DNA from: Musa acuminata AAA Group
Taxonomy: Eukaryota > Streptophyta > Magnoliopsida > Zingiberales > Musaceae
Direction: 5' to 3'
DNA length: 64,000 nucleotides
Assembly: GCF_036884655.1 (NCBI RefSeq)
Contig: NC_088347.1
Span: forward strand, 15,133,501-15,197,500
A model generated the notes under the pieces. The model saw only the letters and a list, made by a program, of their open reading frames with translations, was not told where the DNA came from and did no database searches. The position numbers were made by a program, and so were the translations under genes. This document shows, one piece after another, positions 9,677-20,487 of this stretch. Within the stretch, counting starts at the first letter, position 1. Every line of letters begins with the position of its first letter.

Positions 9677-11260
9677 ATGGCATACGCCGGAAACCAAGAG
9701 GGGCATTCGATTACACGTCCACCCATGTTCAGTGGAACGGACTACACTTACTGGAAGACCCGAATGAGGATCTTTCTTATTTCTATGGATTTTGAACTGT
9801 GGAACCTTGTTGAAAATGGATTTTCAAAATCTTCTCTTCCAATGATCGATTGGAACGATTTGGAGAAAAAGGCTTTCGCTCTTAATGCAAAGGCTATGAA
9901 TGCCTTATTTTGCGCACTTGATAAAAACGAGTTTAATCGTGTTTCAACTTGCGAAACTGCTTTTGATATTTGGCACACACTTGAAGTGACCCACGAGGGC
10001 ACAAGTAGAGTGAAAGAGTCAAAAATCAATCTGTTGCTGCATACTTTTGAACTTTTCCGAATGAAACCGAGTGAAACCATTGGCGACATGTTTACCCGTT
10101 TCACGGATGTCGTCAACGGTCTAAAAGGACTCGGAAAGAGTTTTTCGGATTTTGAGCTTGTTAATAAGATACTAAGATCCCTTCCTAAGAGTTGGGATCC
10201 TAAAGTCACCGCCATTCAAGAGGCAAAAGATCTGCGAAATTTCCCTCTTGAAGAACTAATCGGGTCATTAATGACCTACGAAATGACTTGCAAAGCTCAT
10301 GAAGAGCAAGAAGACATCCTTCCAAAGAACAGGAAGGATATGGCACTTAAAACTTCTGAATGCCACTTGAGAGAAAACTCAAGTGATGAGGACTGTGATG
10401 ACGACTTGGCACTTTTGACAAGAAAGTTTAAAAAATTCTTCAAAAGAAACAAGTTTAAAAACGATGTGAAAAATAAATTTGAACCTAAGAAGGACCAAGT
10501 GATCTGCTACGAATGTAAAAAGCCGGGACATTACAAAAGTGATTGTCCCCAAGTCAAGAAAAGAACAACAAAGAAGAAGGCGCTCCAAGCAACATGGGAT
10601 GATTCAAACGCATCTGAGGAAGAAGAATCCAACACCGAGCAAGTTGCTCATTACGCCTTTATGGCTATCGAAGAGGAGGTAACGGATTTATTAGATGCTG
10701 ATTTATCTTTCGATGAATTATTAAATGCCTTCCATGATTTATTTGATGAATGCAAAGTTATAAATAGAAAATACAAGTTGCTAAAAAAGGTACATGATAA
10801 TCTTACTTGTGAGTTTGATAAGTTAAAAATCGAACATCATGATAGTTTAAATTCATGTATCAAATGTCATGATCTGGAAACTATACAAAAAGAAAACTTG
10901 CTACTTAAGGACACCTTGAAGAAATTCGAGGTTGGTAGCAAGTCATTAAACATGATCCTTACAAACAAGGGTCATGCTCCCAAAAGAAGTGGGATTGGAT
11001 TTGTGAGGAGTCCTCACCGAAATCCAACTACCTTTGTAAAAGGCCCCATCTTACATGTTCAACACCAAACCAAGTGCAACTTTTGTTGCAAATCTGGACA
11101 CAAGACACATTGTTGTCCATTCAAGAAAATAAGTCCAAACAAATTAATTTGGGTTCCTAAAGGAACCATGATAAACTCTATGCAACATGATAGAAAATGT
11201 AGATCTATTTATGAGGCACCCAAAAGCAAATGGGTACCTAAACATCATTCTTTCTTGTAG
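9677..11260 (+). CDS. gag: E3 gag (capsid/nucleocapsid protein, 527 aa)
   Basis: Structural protein forming the virus-like particle that packages the element RNA. Residues about 20-200 form a copia-type gag capsid region (YTYWKTRMRIFL, FDIWHTLEVTHEGT, LRSLPKSWDPKV, LEELIGSLMTYEM). A CX2CX4HX4C zinc knuckle lies at residues 277-290 and a second at 467-480. Between them are an acidic serine-rich stretch and a probable coiled coil (about 340-420). The ATG at 9677 follows the primer-binding site by 36 bases and starts MAYAGNQEGHS, matching other gag starts here. The frame closes at a single TAG (11258-11260) and the same frame continues as pol, so a gag-pol fusion would need stop readthrough. The ORF is fully open in this copy. 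Confidence 0.95.
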   Translation: MAYAGNQEGHSITRPPMFSGTDYTYWKTRMRIFLISMDFELWNLVENGFSKSSLPMIDWNDLEKKAFALNAKAMNALFCALDKNEFNRVSTCETAFDIWHTLEVTHEGTSRVKESKINLLLHTFELFRMKPSETIGDMFTRFTDVVNGLKGLGKSFSDFELVNKILRSLPKSWDPKVTAIQEAKDLRNFPLEELIGSLMTYEMTCKAHEEQEDILPKNRKDMALKTSECHLRENSSDEDCDDDLALLTRKFKKFFKRNKFKNDVKNKFEPKKDQVICYECKKPGHYKSDCPQVKKRTTKKKALQATWDDSNASEEEESNTEQVAHYAFMAIEEEVTDLLDADLSFDELLNAFHDLFDECKVINRKYKLLKKVHDNLTCEFDKLKIEHHDSLNSCIKCHDLETIQKENLLLKDTLKKFEVGSKSLNMILTNKGHAPKRSGIGFVRSPHRNPTTFVKGPILHVQHQTKCNFCCKSGHKTHCCPFKKISPNKLIWVPKGTMINSMQHDRKCRSIYEAPKSKWVPKHHSFL

Positions 11261-14200
11261 AAAACTAAACAATCGCAAGCTAGGAGCAAGAAATGGTACC
11301 TTGATAGTGGATGCTCAAGGCATATGACCGGAGATCCATCTCAATTCTCTAAGCTCTCTAGCATAGACGAAGGATATGTCACCTTCGGAGACAACAACAA
11401 GGGTAAAATCATTGGCAAAGGAACCATAGGTAACAAATCCAACCTCTCTATTGAAGATGTTTTACTAGTTGATGGTCTAAAACATAACCTCTTGAGCATT
11501 AGTCAATTATGTGATAAAGGATATATTATAAGATTTGAATCTAATGCCTGCATCATTGGAAAACCACACAAAAATATATCTATGATTGCATTAAAACAAA
11601 ACAACGTATACACTATTGACATCAATGACTTATGTGATGAAATGTGCTTTGCCATTATGAATGAGGATGCTTGGCTATGGCATAGAAGATTAGGTCATGC
11701 TAGCATGAAACTAATCAATCAAGTATCATCTAGAGAACTTGTAAGAGGAATTCCTCATATCAAGTTCATCAAAGATAATGTATGTGATGCTTGCCAATTA
11801 AGTAAGCAAATTAGGGGTAGCTTCAAAGCTAAGAATCAAATAAGCACCTCTAGACCCTTACAATTGATCCATATGGACTTGTTCGGACCAATCTCTACAT
11901 CGAGTCTAGGAGGTAGCAAATACGCCTTTGTCATTATTGATGACTACAGCAGATATACATGGACCTACTTCTTAAAACAAAAAAATGAATGCTTTAGACA
12001 TTTTACCAAGTTTTGTAAACTTGTTCAAAATGAGAAGGAATCTATGATTTCGTCAATTAGAAGTGATCACAGTGGAGAATTTCAAAACCATGACTTCCAA
12101 GAATTTTGTGAACTCAATGGATACAACCATAACTTCTCTACTCCAAGAAATCCTCAACAAAATGGGGTAGTAGAAAGAAAAAATCGAAATTTGCAAGAAA
12201 TGGCAAGAACCATGTTGAATGAACATAGCCTACCCAAATATTTTTGGCCGAAGCTGTAAACAATGCATGTTATATTTTAAATAGAGTCCTAGTAAGACCC
12301 TTACTCACCAAAACTCCATATGAGTTATGGAATAACAAAAAACCCAATGTCTCATATTTTAAAGTCTTTGGGTGTAAGTGTTTTATCTTGAATGAAAAGG
12401 ATAACTTAGGAAAATTCGATGCTAAATCTGATGAAGGAATCTTTCTTGGTTATTCTTCGGTTTCTAAAGCTTTTCGCATCTTCAATAAAAGAACCTTAAT
12501 TATTGAAGAATCCATCCATGTTGTTTTCAATGAGATTTCAGAAATTAAGAAAAATGATCTTGATGATGATGTTAATTTTGATTCCTTGAATTTAAACGAA
12601 ACCCCGTCCCCAACTGGCAACTTGGTTGCATCCACTTCCAAAACATCCTTACCCAAGGATTGGAAGTATATTGATGCTCATCCTAAGGAGCTAATCCTAG
12701 GAGACACATCAAAGGGGGTTCAAACACGATCTTCTTTAAAAAACTTTTGTGCCAACGCCGCTTTTCTCTCCCAAATTGAACCCAAATGTATTGATGAAGC
12801 TATGAAAGATGATTCATGGATCATCGCAATGCAAGATGAATTAAATCAATTTGAGAGAAATGAGGTATGGACGCTTGTTCCTAGGCCAAATGACCATTTA
12901 GTAATTGGTACTAAATGGGTCTTTAGAAACAAGCAAGATGAAAATGGTATCGTGGTTAGAAACAAGGCTAGATTAGTGGCCAAAGGTTTCAACCAAGAAG
13001 AAGGTATCGATTACGAAGAAACCTTCGCACCTGTGGCTCGATTGGAAGCCATAAGGATGCTCCTTGCCTATGCTAGTTGCAATAATTTTAAGTTATTTCA
13101 AATGGATGTTAAAAGCGCTTTTTTAAATGGTTTCATTTCCGAAGAAGTTTATGTTGAACAACCTCCTGGATTTGAAAACAATGGCTACCCTAATCATGTG
13201 TTTAGATTAACTAAAGCTCTCTATGGTTTAAAACAAGCCCCAAGGGCTTGGTATGAGAGACTTAGCTCTTTTCTCATTGAAAATAATTTCATAAAAGGCA
13301 AGGTTGATACTACATTATTTATCAAGAATTTTGAAAATGATTTTCTCATTGTTCAGATTTATGTTGATGATATTATCTTTGGTTCTACAAATGAATCTCT
13401 TTGTGAATCCTTTTCGAAAACTATGAGTCATGAATTCGAAATGAGTCTAATGGGAGAGTTAACATTCTTCTTAGGCCTACAAATCAAACAACTAAGCAAT
13501 GGCATCTTTATTAGTCAAACCAAATATGCTGTGAGTCTGCTAAAGAAGTTCAAAATGAATAATTCAAAAGCCATTGACACTCCTATGAGCACCTCCACTA
13601 AGTTAGAAATTGATGAGAATGGAGAAAGCTTCGATCAAAAAACCTATAGGGGTATGATAGGAAGTTTACTTTACCTCACTGCCACCAGACCAGACATCAT
13701 GTTCAGTGTAGGACTTTGTGCTAGATTTCAATCAGACCCTAAGATATCTCATCTCAAAGCAGTCAAAAGAATACTCAGATATCTTAATGGAACTACCAAT
13801 CTAGGATTATGGTACCCAAAATCAGAAAATTTTGAATTAACAGCTTATGCTGATGCGGACTTCGCTGGCTGTAAACTAGACAGAAAAAGCACATCAGGAT
13901 CATGTCAATTTTTAGGACATGCCCTCGTATCCTGGTCATCTAAGAAACAAAACTCGGTTGCCCTATCAACAACCGAAGCTGAATACATTGCAGCAAGTGC
14001 ATGCTGTGCACAAGTTGTATGGATGAAAAACACTTTAGAAGATTACAAAGTGAATCTTAAAGATATTCCCATTAAATGTGATAACACGAGTGCAATATGC
14101 TTAACTAAAAATCCTATACAACACTCAAGAACAAAACACATTGATATTAGACATCACTTTATACGAGATCATGTCACTAATCATGATGTAACCATAGAGT

Positions 14201-14310
14201 TTATTGATACCAAACATCAACTAGCTGATATCTTCACAAAACCCCTATGTGAAGAACAATTTGATTACATAAGAAGAGAATTAGGAATGTTGATGTGTCC
14301 GAATACTTAA
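11261..14310 (+). pseudogene. pol: E3 pol (protease, integrase, RT, RNase H), one frameshift
   Basis: Encodes the enzymes for polyprotein cleavage, cDNA synthesis and integration. Order: aspartic protease motif Asp-Ser-Gly at 11303-11311, integrase zinc domain (HRRLGHAS ... CDACQ), DDE core (MDLFGP, DDYSRY, then the glutamate region), RT with YVDD at 13360-13371, RNase H ([17 protein letters not shown]) and the tail motif [14 protein letters not shown]. This copia order (integrase before RT) is unambiguous. It begins in the gag frame straight after the TAG. At about 12246 one G is missing from a T5-GGG run, shifting the frame inside KYFWAEAV, so the continuous product ends at 12259 and the second part is open from 12244 to 14310. 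Everything else reads cleanly. Confidence 0.95.
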
Positions 14311-15114
14311 ACTAGTTAAAATTATTTTTCGGATGTTATTACTATTACATGCCTTGACAACGCTTGATCAAATAACATGTTGCAAAATATGTGACAAATA
14401 CTTTTAACCAAATGCATGTAAGAAGTTCATTTTTCGGGTTATATGCTAAAAATGGGATGTTCCCGTACACTCTTATGAAAACTCTTTGGAAAATGACTTT
14501 CCTCCGTCAAGCAAAAACAATAAAGAGATATATGTGTCATGACTTCCTTTATATGCTTGATAATGCTATCATGCTTTTTGTTGATGACAAAGGGGGAGAA
14601 ACATATGAATTGATAAACATATGAATTGATAAACACTATGTCATAACTGAACTGCCATAATCATATGTCATAGTTGCAAATACTTGAGTGATGCTATAAA
14701 CAATGTTATGCCATCCTTGCATCACCAAGAGATATGTGAACATGTGCTATAGTTTGCATCATATCTTGATTTGATATTCTATAGAAAATGCAAACTTGCT
14801 AGAAAATCTCAAATGTAAGCATCATGTAAAAAGTCCTTCGTAGCTTTATATGATTACATGATGAATGGTTACAAACACAATCATACAAACTTGATGATGT
14901 ATGTCATGCCTTGACATAATTCTTGAAGAGATACATCATGATGGGCATCATGATGGGAGCATTGATAAGTTTAACTGATCTAACTTATCAATACGTCACT
15001 TGAATTCTTAGGTCTTGAATTCAAGGTTGACTTATCTCAACTATGGCATATAGATAGGGGGAGTTAAGGACAACTCCTTTATCAATTGATTGTCATCATC
15101 AAAAAGGGGGAGAT
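14311..15114 (+). other. E3 3' untranslated tail
   Basis: About 800 bases between the pol stop and the 3' LTR, with no convincing ORF. A polypurine-like tract GACAAAGGGGGAGAA sits at about 14586-14600 and the polypurine tract proper is at 15101-15114. E10 has a third ORF in the equivalent interval; E3 has none. Confidence 0.85.
15101..15114 (+). promoter_or_regulatory. E3 polypurine tract
   Basis: AAAAAGGGGGAGAT directly before the TG start of the 3' LTR; plus-strand DNA primer site. Confidence 0.92.
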
Positions 15115-17301
15115 TGTTGAATCTCGGGTTTTGATGATGAAGTCAATTGTCATTTGTTATCTAATCTATGTGTTGAGATAAGTGTGCAGGATTAACTACG
15201 ATAAAGAGTAAGACAAGCAGCAGGTGTTGCCCCGGAGTCAAGATCAGGATCACGTTGGGAGTTCGAGAGTTCGACGGAAGTTCGGACGGTCGTCGGAGGT
15301 TCAGCGTGAACAGATCCGAGAAGTCCAGAAGCTTGCCAAGCGAAGCTCGTCGGAACTCGCCAAGTGGATCGTCGCAAGTCCAGGAGTATGCCGGATGTCC
15401 GCAGAAGGATCACCGAGGGTTATCGGTTGATCGACGGAAGTTGGCCGGAAACTCGCCGGAAGAAGCGATTGACGCATTGGAGCAAAGCTGCAGAAGTTGT
15501 CTTAGAGTTAATCGTAGTTAGCACGATGATTAAGCATGAAAATGGGAGGTGATCCCATTAGCTTAATCTTGGGGCAATTGGGCCCCTGAAAAGATTCAAA
15601 GTGGGCCGAATGGAGTGAACCATTCGGACCCAGATTGCACCAGGAGGTGCAACCGCCCCAGCCAGGAGGTGCAACCGCCTGGGCTGTGGGGTTGAGAGGT
15701 GCAACCGCCCCAGCCAGGAGGTGCAACCGCCTGGGCTGTGGGGTTGGGAGGTGCAACCGCCCCAGCCAGGAGGTGCAACCGCCTGGGCTGTGGGGTTGGG
15801 AGGTGCAACCGCCCCAGCCAAGAGGTTGCACCGCCAGAGCTCAAGTTTCGAGCTCTGCCAGGCGATGCAACCACCGAGCTCAGTCTTCGAGCTCTGGCAG
15901 AGAGGTGCATCAGCCTGAGCTAAGTCTCGAGCTCTGCCAGGTGATGCATTCACCAAGCTCAGTCTTCGAGCTCTGGCAGAGAGGTGCATCAGCCTGAGCT
16001 CAGTTTGGAGCTCTCCCAGGTGATGCAACCACCGAGCTCAGATTTCGAGCTCTGCCAGGTGATGCAACCACCAAGCTCAGTCTTCGAGCTCTGCCAGGTG
16101 ATGCAACCATCGAGCTCAGTCTTCGAGCTCTGGCAGAGAAGAGCAATCGGCTGAGCTCAGTCTTCGAGCTCTGCCAGGCGGTGCCACCTCTCCAGTTGAG
16201 AGGTGCAACCGCCTGATCCCAGAATTCTGGGATTTGATCGATTTGATCGTTTTGAGCTCGAATTTTGAATTGGGTTGGGGCCTATAAATACCCCACCCAT
16301 TCAGCACTGAAAAGATACAGACCCATACCGAAATCTTGATCTTTTCTGTGATTCTAAGAGCTCAAAAATGTTGTAAAGCCTTTAAGTCTCCTCCTTCTGT
16401 TCTTCAAGTTTTCAATTGTAAAGTGAGGAGAGAAAGGTCTGTAAAGGTTGTCTCCTAAGCCTGTCAAAAGGAGAGAAATTGTAAGAGGGAAGTTTGGCCT
16501 TCGCCCATTGAAGGAAGGCACCTAGTTGACGTCGGCAACCTCATCGGTGGAGGAAGCCAAAAGTGGAGTAGGTCAAGGCTGACCGAACCACTCTAAATCT
16601 CTGGTTTGCGTTTATTTTCGAGCACTTTATCATTACTGCAAACCTCCCTCATCACTACTGCTCTCTGCGCTTTCACGAACAAATTCTAAGTGCTGTTCTT
16701 CCAAATCTGCACTCAGACGTAAACTCGTATTTTCATACAGTACAGTTTACGTTTACGTTTGATTCTGCAGAACTGTTTTTCGTGCTTTTACGAACGAGCC
16801 TTTTTTGCAGTTTACGCTTACATTTTAATCCTATTAATAACTGCAATCTGTCCTCTGTGATTTTACGAACGAGTTTCAACATTTAGACGCAAAACTGCAT
16901 TCAGACGTAAATCGGCTTTCCTCGCTCAATCGTCAGATTTCAGTTCACGTTTACATCTTGATTTCAACTGCATACTGCCTTCTGCGAGTATACAAACGAG
17001 TTTCAAAGTTTAGACGTAAATCTACGTTTAGACGTAAATCTGCGTTTAGACGTAAATCTGCAATTAGACGTAAATCTGAGTTTAGACGCAAAACTGCGCT
17101 TAGACGCAAAACTGCGCTTAGACGCAAAACTGCGCTTAAACGCAATCTGCGCTTAGACGCAAACTGCACCTAGATACAAACTGCGAATTTGCTTTTGCAT
17201 CATAATAGTTTTTGAACGAACGCAGCTTTTGGTTTTTAAATTAATATAAGATTTCCGCTGCACTAATTCACCCCCCCCTCTTAGTGCTCTCGATCCTAAC
17301 A
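15115..17301 (+). mobile_element. E3 3' LTR
   Basis: Same length as the 5' LTR. Differences I could count by eye: 7615, 8000, 8291, 8688, 8935, 9390 and 9416 of the 5' copy (approximate positions), no indel. All three repeat blocks have the same number of units in both LTRs. Confidence 0.96.
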
Positions 17302-17306
17302 CTTTC
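17302..17306. repeat. Target-site duplication of E3, right copy (CTTTC)
   Basis: Identical to 7435-7439. Confidence 0.95.
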
Positions 17307-17814
17307 GATGAATGTCTGAACTTCCGACGAACTCTCGAACTCCCAACGAAATCATGTTTTTGATTTTGGGACTTCATTTTACTTTATGCCTTGCTATTGT
17401 AGTTAATCCTGCATATATAAAATACACTTCGATCTAGACAATTATTACTAACCATGAATCATGTTATCCGGCATGTCATTGGTCTATCGACGCTTCGTCT
17501 GATTCTTCGATGCATCATCGTTTCTTATAGCCTATTGCCCAATCGACCAGTTGACCTCCGCAACTCCGATATCCTTGGCACAATATCCGTTCTTCTTGGC
17601 CCAATGCCCGAAACTATGGCCCGAAGCCTTCTATCGATATATCGGCCGATCCTTCGATGCAACGTCAAATCTTCTGATATGTTTCTCTGGCCCAATATGA
17701 TATTTACTGCTTTAAATGTCTCTCCCTGATCAAAGTATCTTGTGTTACTCAAAATACAGATTAAATCATAAACATTTATTAATTGGTTTCATTATCAAAA
17801 TATGAGATTCAATA
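17307..17814 (-). mobile_element. S1: second part of the split minus-strand LTR
   Basis: Continues the LTR interrupted at 7439 (GATGAATGTCTGAACTTCC, GTTAATCCTGCA, CCGGCATGTCATTGGT). It ends at GAGATTCAATA, a slightly changed form of GAGATTCAACA (reverse of TGTTGAATCTC). The flank after 17814 (GTGGT) does not match the flank before 6343, so no target-site duplication is visible for S1. Confidence 0.87.
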
Positions 17815-18511
17815 GTGGTATCGCTAGAGCTCGATCTCTGAGCTCTGTCAAGCGGTCATACCGCCCAGACTGAGTGGTGGTACCACCCAATATCAGTCTG
17901 CAGGTGATAGTACTATCCAATAATGATGGTGGTACCACCAGTACCCTAAAATCCAGGATGTGACACTTTTTGGCTCCAATTCTAAATCTAATGGGGCCTA
18001 TAAATATCCCACCCTTTTTTACATGAAAGGGCACGAAAGTGTGAACAATATCTTGAATTCTTGGGGTGCTAAAAGTGTTGTAAAAGTACAAAAAGTCCTC
18101 CCTTTCTAGAGTTGTAATCATTCAAGAGAGATATGAGACTTGTGAGGGTTATCTCCTAAACCTGTAAATAGGAGAAAGAGCTACAAAAAAATGGTTGGTC
18201 TTCACCTATTGAAGGAAGACCATTAGTGGATGCCGGTGATCTCGTTGGAGGAGGAATCAGAAGTGGATGTAGGTCACAATGACCGAACTACTATAAATTC
18301 TTGTTTACATTTCTATTATTATTATTTACTTACTTTACAATTGTTTCACTTCTTCCTTAGTTGGCTTTCACTACCCTACGAACAAACACAATTTCAAGTT
18401 ATCCTCTGAGATTGGTTTTCTAATGTACGAAGAATTTTAAACCGAAGTTTTTTTTTTTCTTGCTGCATTAACTCACCCCCCCCCCCCCCCCTCCCCCACT
18501 TGATCCTAACA
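17815..18511 (+). mobile_element. Forward LTR fragment, 5' part missing
   Basis: Starts abruptly in the palindromic GGTGGTACCACC region, then a TATA box at 17999-18006 (GGGGCCTATAAATATCCC), and ends TTGATCCTAACA. The first several hundred bases of the LTR are absent. A C16 run starts at 18476, followed by TCCCCC. It interrupts the minus-strand gag of E4. Confidence 0.85.
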
Positions 18512-18950
18512 CATCTTCAATGGTTTCACTTGGTTCCATTCGAAATAATTTAAAACTATACATCAAAAGGTTGACTTTTGAATCTTTAACCCTACTTATA
18601 CCTTTGTGTGACTTCAAAAGTATGCCAAATGTCATGTGTGCAGTTTCACAAGTTAAAATATGATTAAACTCATTTTTATCCAAAGAACAAAATAGAGGGT
18701 TTATAGCTCAGTATTTAAAGAAAAAAATTTCTTCTCTAAATCATTCCATTCATTCATAGGTTTAGAGGGTTGTTGAAAACTATATTTGATAATATTCCAT
18801 AAATCAAAGTTGAAAAAATAAAAAAAATCTCTCATTCTAGTTTATCAATACGTGTAGCCCGTCCCATTGAACATAGGGGGAAGAGTGATAGAAAGACCCT
18901 CTTGAAAGCCCAAAAAGACATAAGTCTTAGGTGTTAATCCAACAAAAAGA
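18512..18950 (-). pseudogene. gag: E4 gag N-terminal fragment
   Basis: On the minus strand the sequence reads the first third of a SIRE-type gag: a degenerate start, MDKNEFNHILTCETA, SRVKDSKVNLL, FRMEPSETIEDV. Stops and shifts interrupt it. The rest of gag is missing where the forward LTR fragment ends at 18511. The gag start lies next to a degenerate primer-binding site and an LTR on its right, so E4 runs right to left. Confidence 0.8.
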
Positions 18951-18954
18951 AACA

Positions 18955-18970
18955 TAGCTTTGATATCAAC
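18955..18970 (-). promoter_or_regulatory. E4 primer-binding site (degenerate)
   Basis: Minus-strand TTGATATCAAAGC, two changes from TTGGTATCAGAGC, next to the LTR end. Confidence 0.65.
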
Positions 18971-20286
18971 TTTTAAGACTGAAATTGATACTAAGAGGGG
19001 GGGGGGGGAGGGGTGGGGTGAATTATTGCTTTTGTAAAATCACGTCAGTTTAAAATTTTCATTCGATAAAATCGTATCAAAAAGATGTTTAAACTTAAAA
19101 TGTTTGCAAGAGTAGTAATGAGCAGATAAAGCCGTTGCAAAAAGAGTAAACAAGTAGAGAAATGGAAGCACACCAATTTTATAGTGGTTTGGTCGTTGTG
19201 ACCTACATCCACTCCCGATTCCTCTTCACTTAAGGCCATCAGCTTCCACTACAAATTTTCTTTCAACGGATGAAGATCAACTACCCTTATAACTCTTTCT
19301 CCTTTGTATAGGTTTAGGAGATAACTTTTACACCCCTCAAGTTAACCCTCACACAGCTCTCTTAGAATAACCTCTAAGCTCAAGGAGGAGGAAACTCAAC
19401 TTTTCAACACTTTTATCTCAGAATCACAACCCCTTTCTACTCAATTTCTTGTTACCCCAAACAAGAAAGAGTAGGGTATTTATAGATCTCAAATGACTTC
19501 AAAAATGGAACCAAAAAATGTCTTATCCCATGTTTCCCATGTCTTGGCGGTACCACCGCTTGTGCTGGGTGATACTACTACCTGCAACACTGACACTGGG
19601 TGGTACCACCGCCCAGACTAGTAGTACCACCACCTAATATAGTTTGGGAAAATGTGTTTGGGTGGTACCACTGCCCAGACTAATAGTACCATTGTTTGAC
19701 ATAATCTGGGAGATTGTGTTTAAGCAGTACCATCGCCTATTCTAGCGGTGCTACCACTTGGGCCAATTGTGGGTCACTAGATGGGCCTTCCACTTGGCCC
19801 AAAACAACCCTAATTCGGGCTCAATTAGCTCCTAATTGAGTTGGCCTAATTACATTCTAAAATAACTCAATTAGAATAAAAACTACTTTGATCTAAATAA
19901 TTATTATAAAGCATTAATCACATGTTGTCTGACATGTCATTGGTTCATCCGGTGGTTCGTCCGACCTTGTAGCACATTGTCCTGTCTTTCGACATATTGC
20001 TCAATCAGTATATTATCTTTTAGCAATATTCGATCTCCTTGGTGCAAAGTCTGATCTTCTTGGCTCCATGCTCAAACTTATGGCACGAAGCCTTCTATCG
20101 ACACATCGATCGATCTTTCGACTCAACGTCCAATCTTCTGATATTTTCCACTTTAACTCAATATTGATTCTTCCTGGTTTAATCAAATTGTCTCTCCATA
20201 ATTGAAGCTAGTCCTGCATCACTTAAAATGAATATTAGACTATAAACTTATCAATTGATTTCATCAACAAAACCCGATATTCAACA
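18971..20286 (-). mobile_element. E4 5' LTR, first LTR of the tandem array
   Basis: Reverse LTR of about 1316 bp. It starts TTTTAAGACTGAAATTG (decayed TGTTAGGA...), with a G-rich tract from about 18996, a reverse TATA region near 19478, palindromic GGTGGTACCACC motifs near 19550-19750, and ends GATATTCAACA. CATTTATGGACTG of the Copia-F RT follows directly. Confidence 0.85.
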
Positions 20287-20487
20287 CATTTATGGACTGA
20301 AGCAAGCTTCTTGAAGTTAAAACATAAGATTTGATGAGGCGATCAGATCTTATGACATCCTAAAGAATGAAGATGAGCCTTATATGTATAGGAAGGTAAG
20401 TGGGAGCATTATCACCTTCTTGGAATTATATGTGGATACCATTCTGATTATTAGGAACGATGTAGGAATACTATCTATAGTAAAAGC
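20287..20487 (+). pseudogene. Copia-F RT fragment, array copy 1
   Basis: Plus strand, reading about YGLKQAS, SWNIRFDEAI, NEDEPYMYRK, SGSIITFLELYVDTIL, NDVGILSIVKA. This is the RT palm of a copia element different from the SIRE type. The catalytic YVDD is changed to YVDT here. The fragment stops at the E5 insertion site AAAGC. Confidence 0.85.

Larger units (their letters stand above)
7440..17301 (+). mobile_element. E3: complete SIRE-type Ty1/copia retrotransposon
   Basis: A 9862-bp element: 5' LTR 7440-9626, primer-binding site 9629-9640, gag 9677-11260, pol 11261-14310, non-coding tail, polypurine tract 15101-15114, 3' LTR 15115-17301. It is flanked by CTTTC duplications and inserted in S1. 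The two LTRs are collinear (constant offset 7675) and I count seven substitutions between them in 2187 bp (about 0.3 percent), so the insertion is recent. It has no third ORF between pol and the polypurine tract, unlike E10. One base lost in the integrase region makes this copy non-autonomous. Confidence 0.97.

Noticed and set aside
14391..14624. ORF of 77 codons in the E3 tail as a third ORF
   Set aside because: No similarity to the E10 third ORF, covers the purine tract, and composition is like non-coding tail.
17454..17752. Small ORFs on both strands next to E3
   Set aside because: Inside the S1 LTR; equivalent frames recur in other LTRs with different stops.
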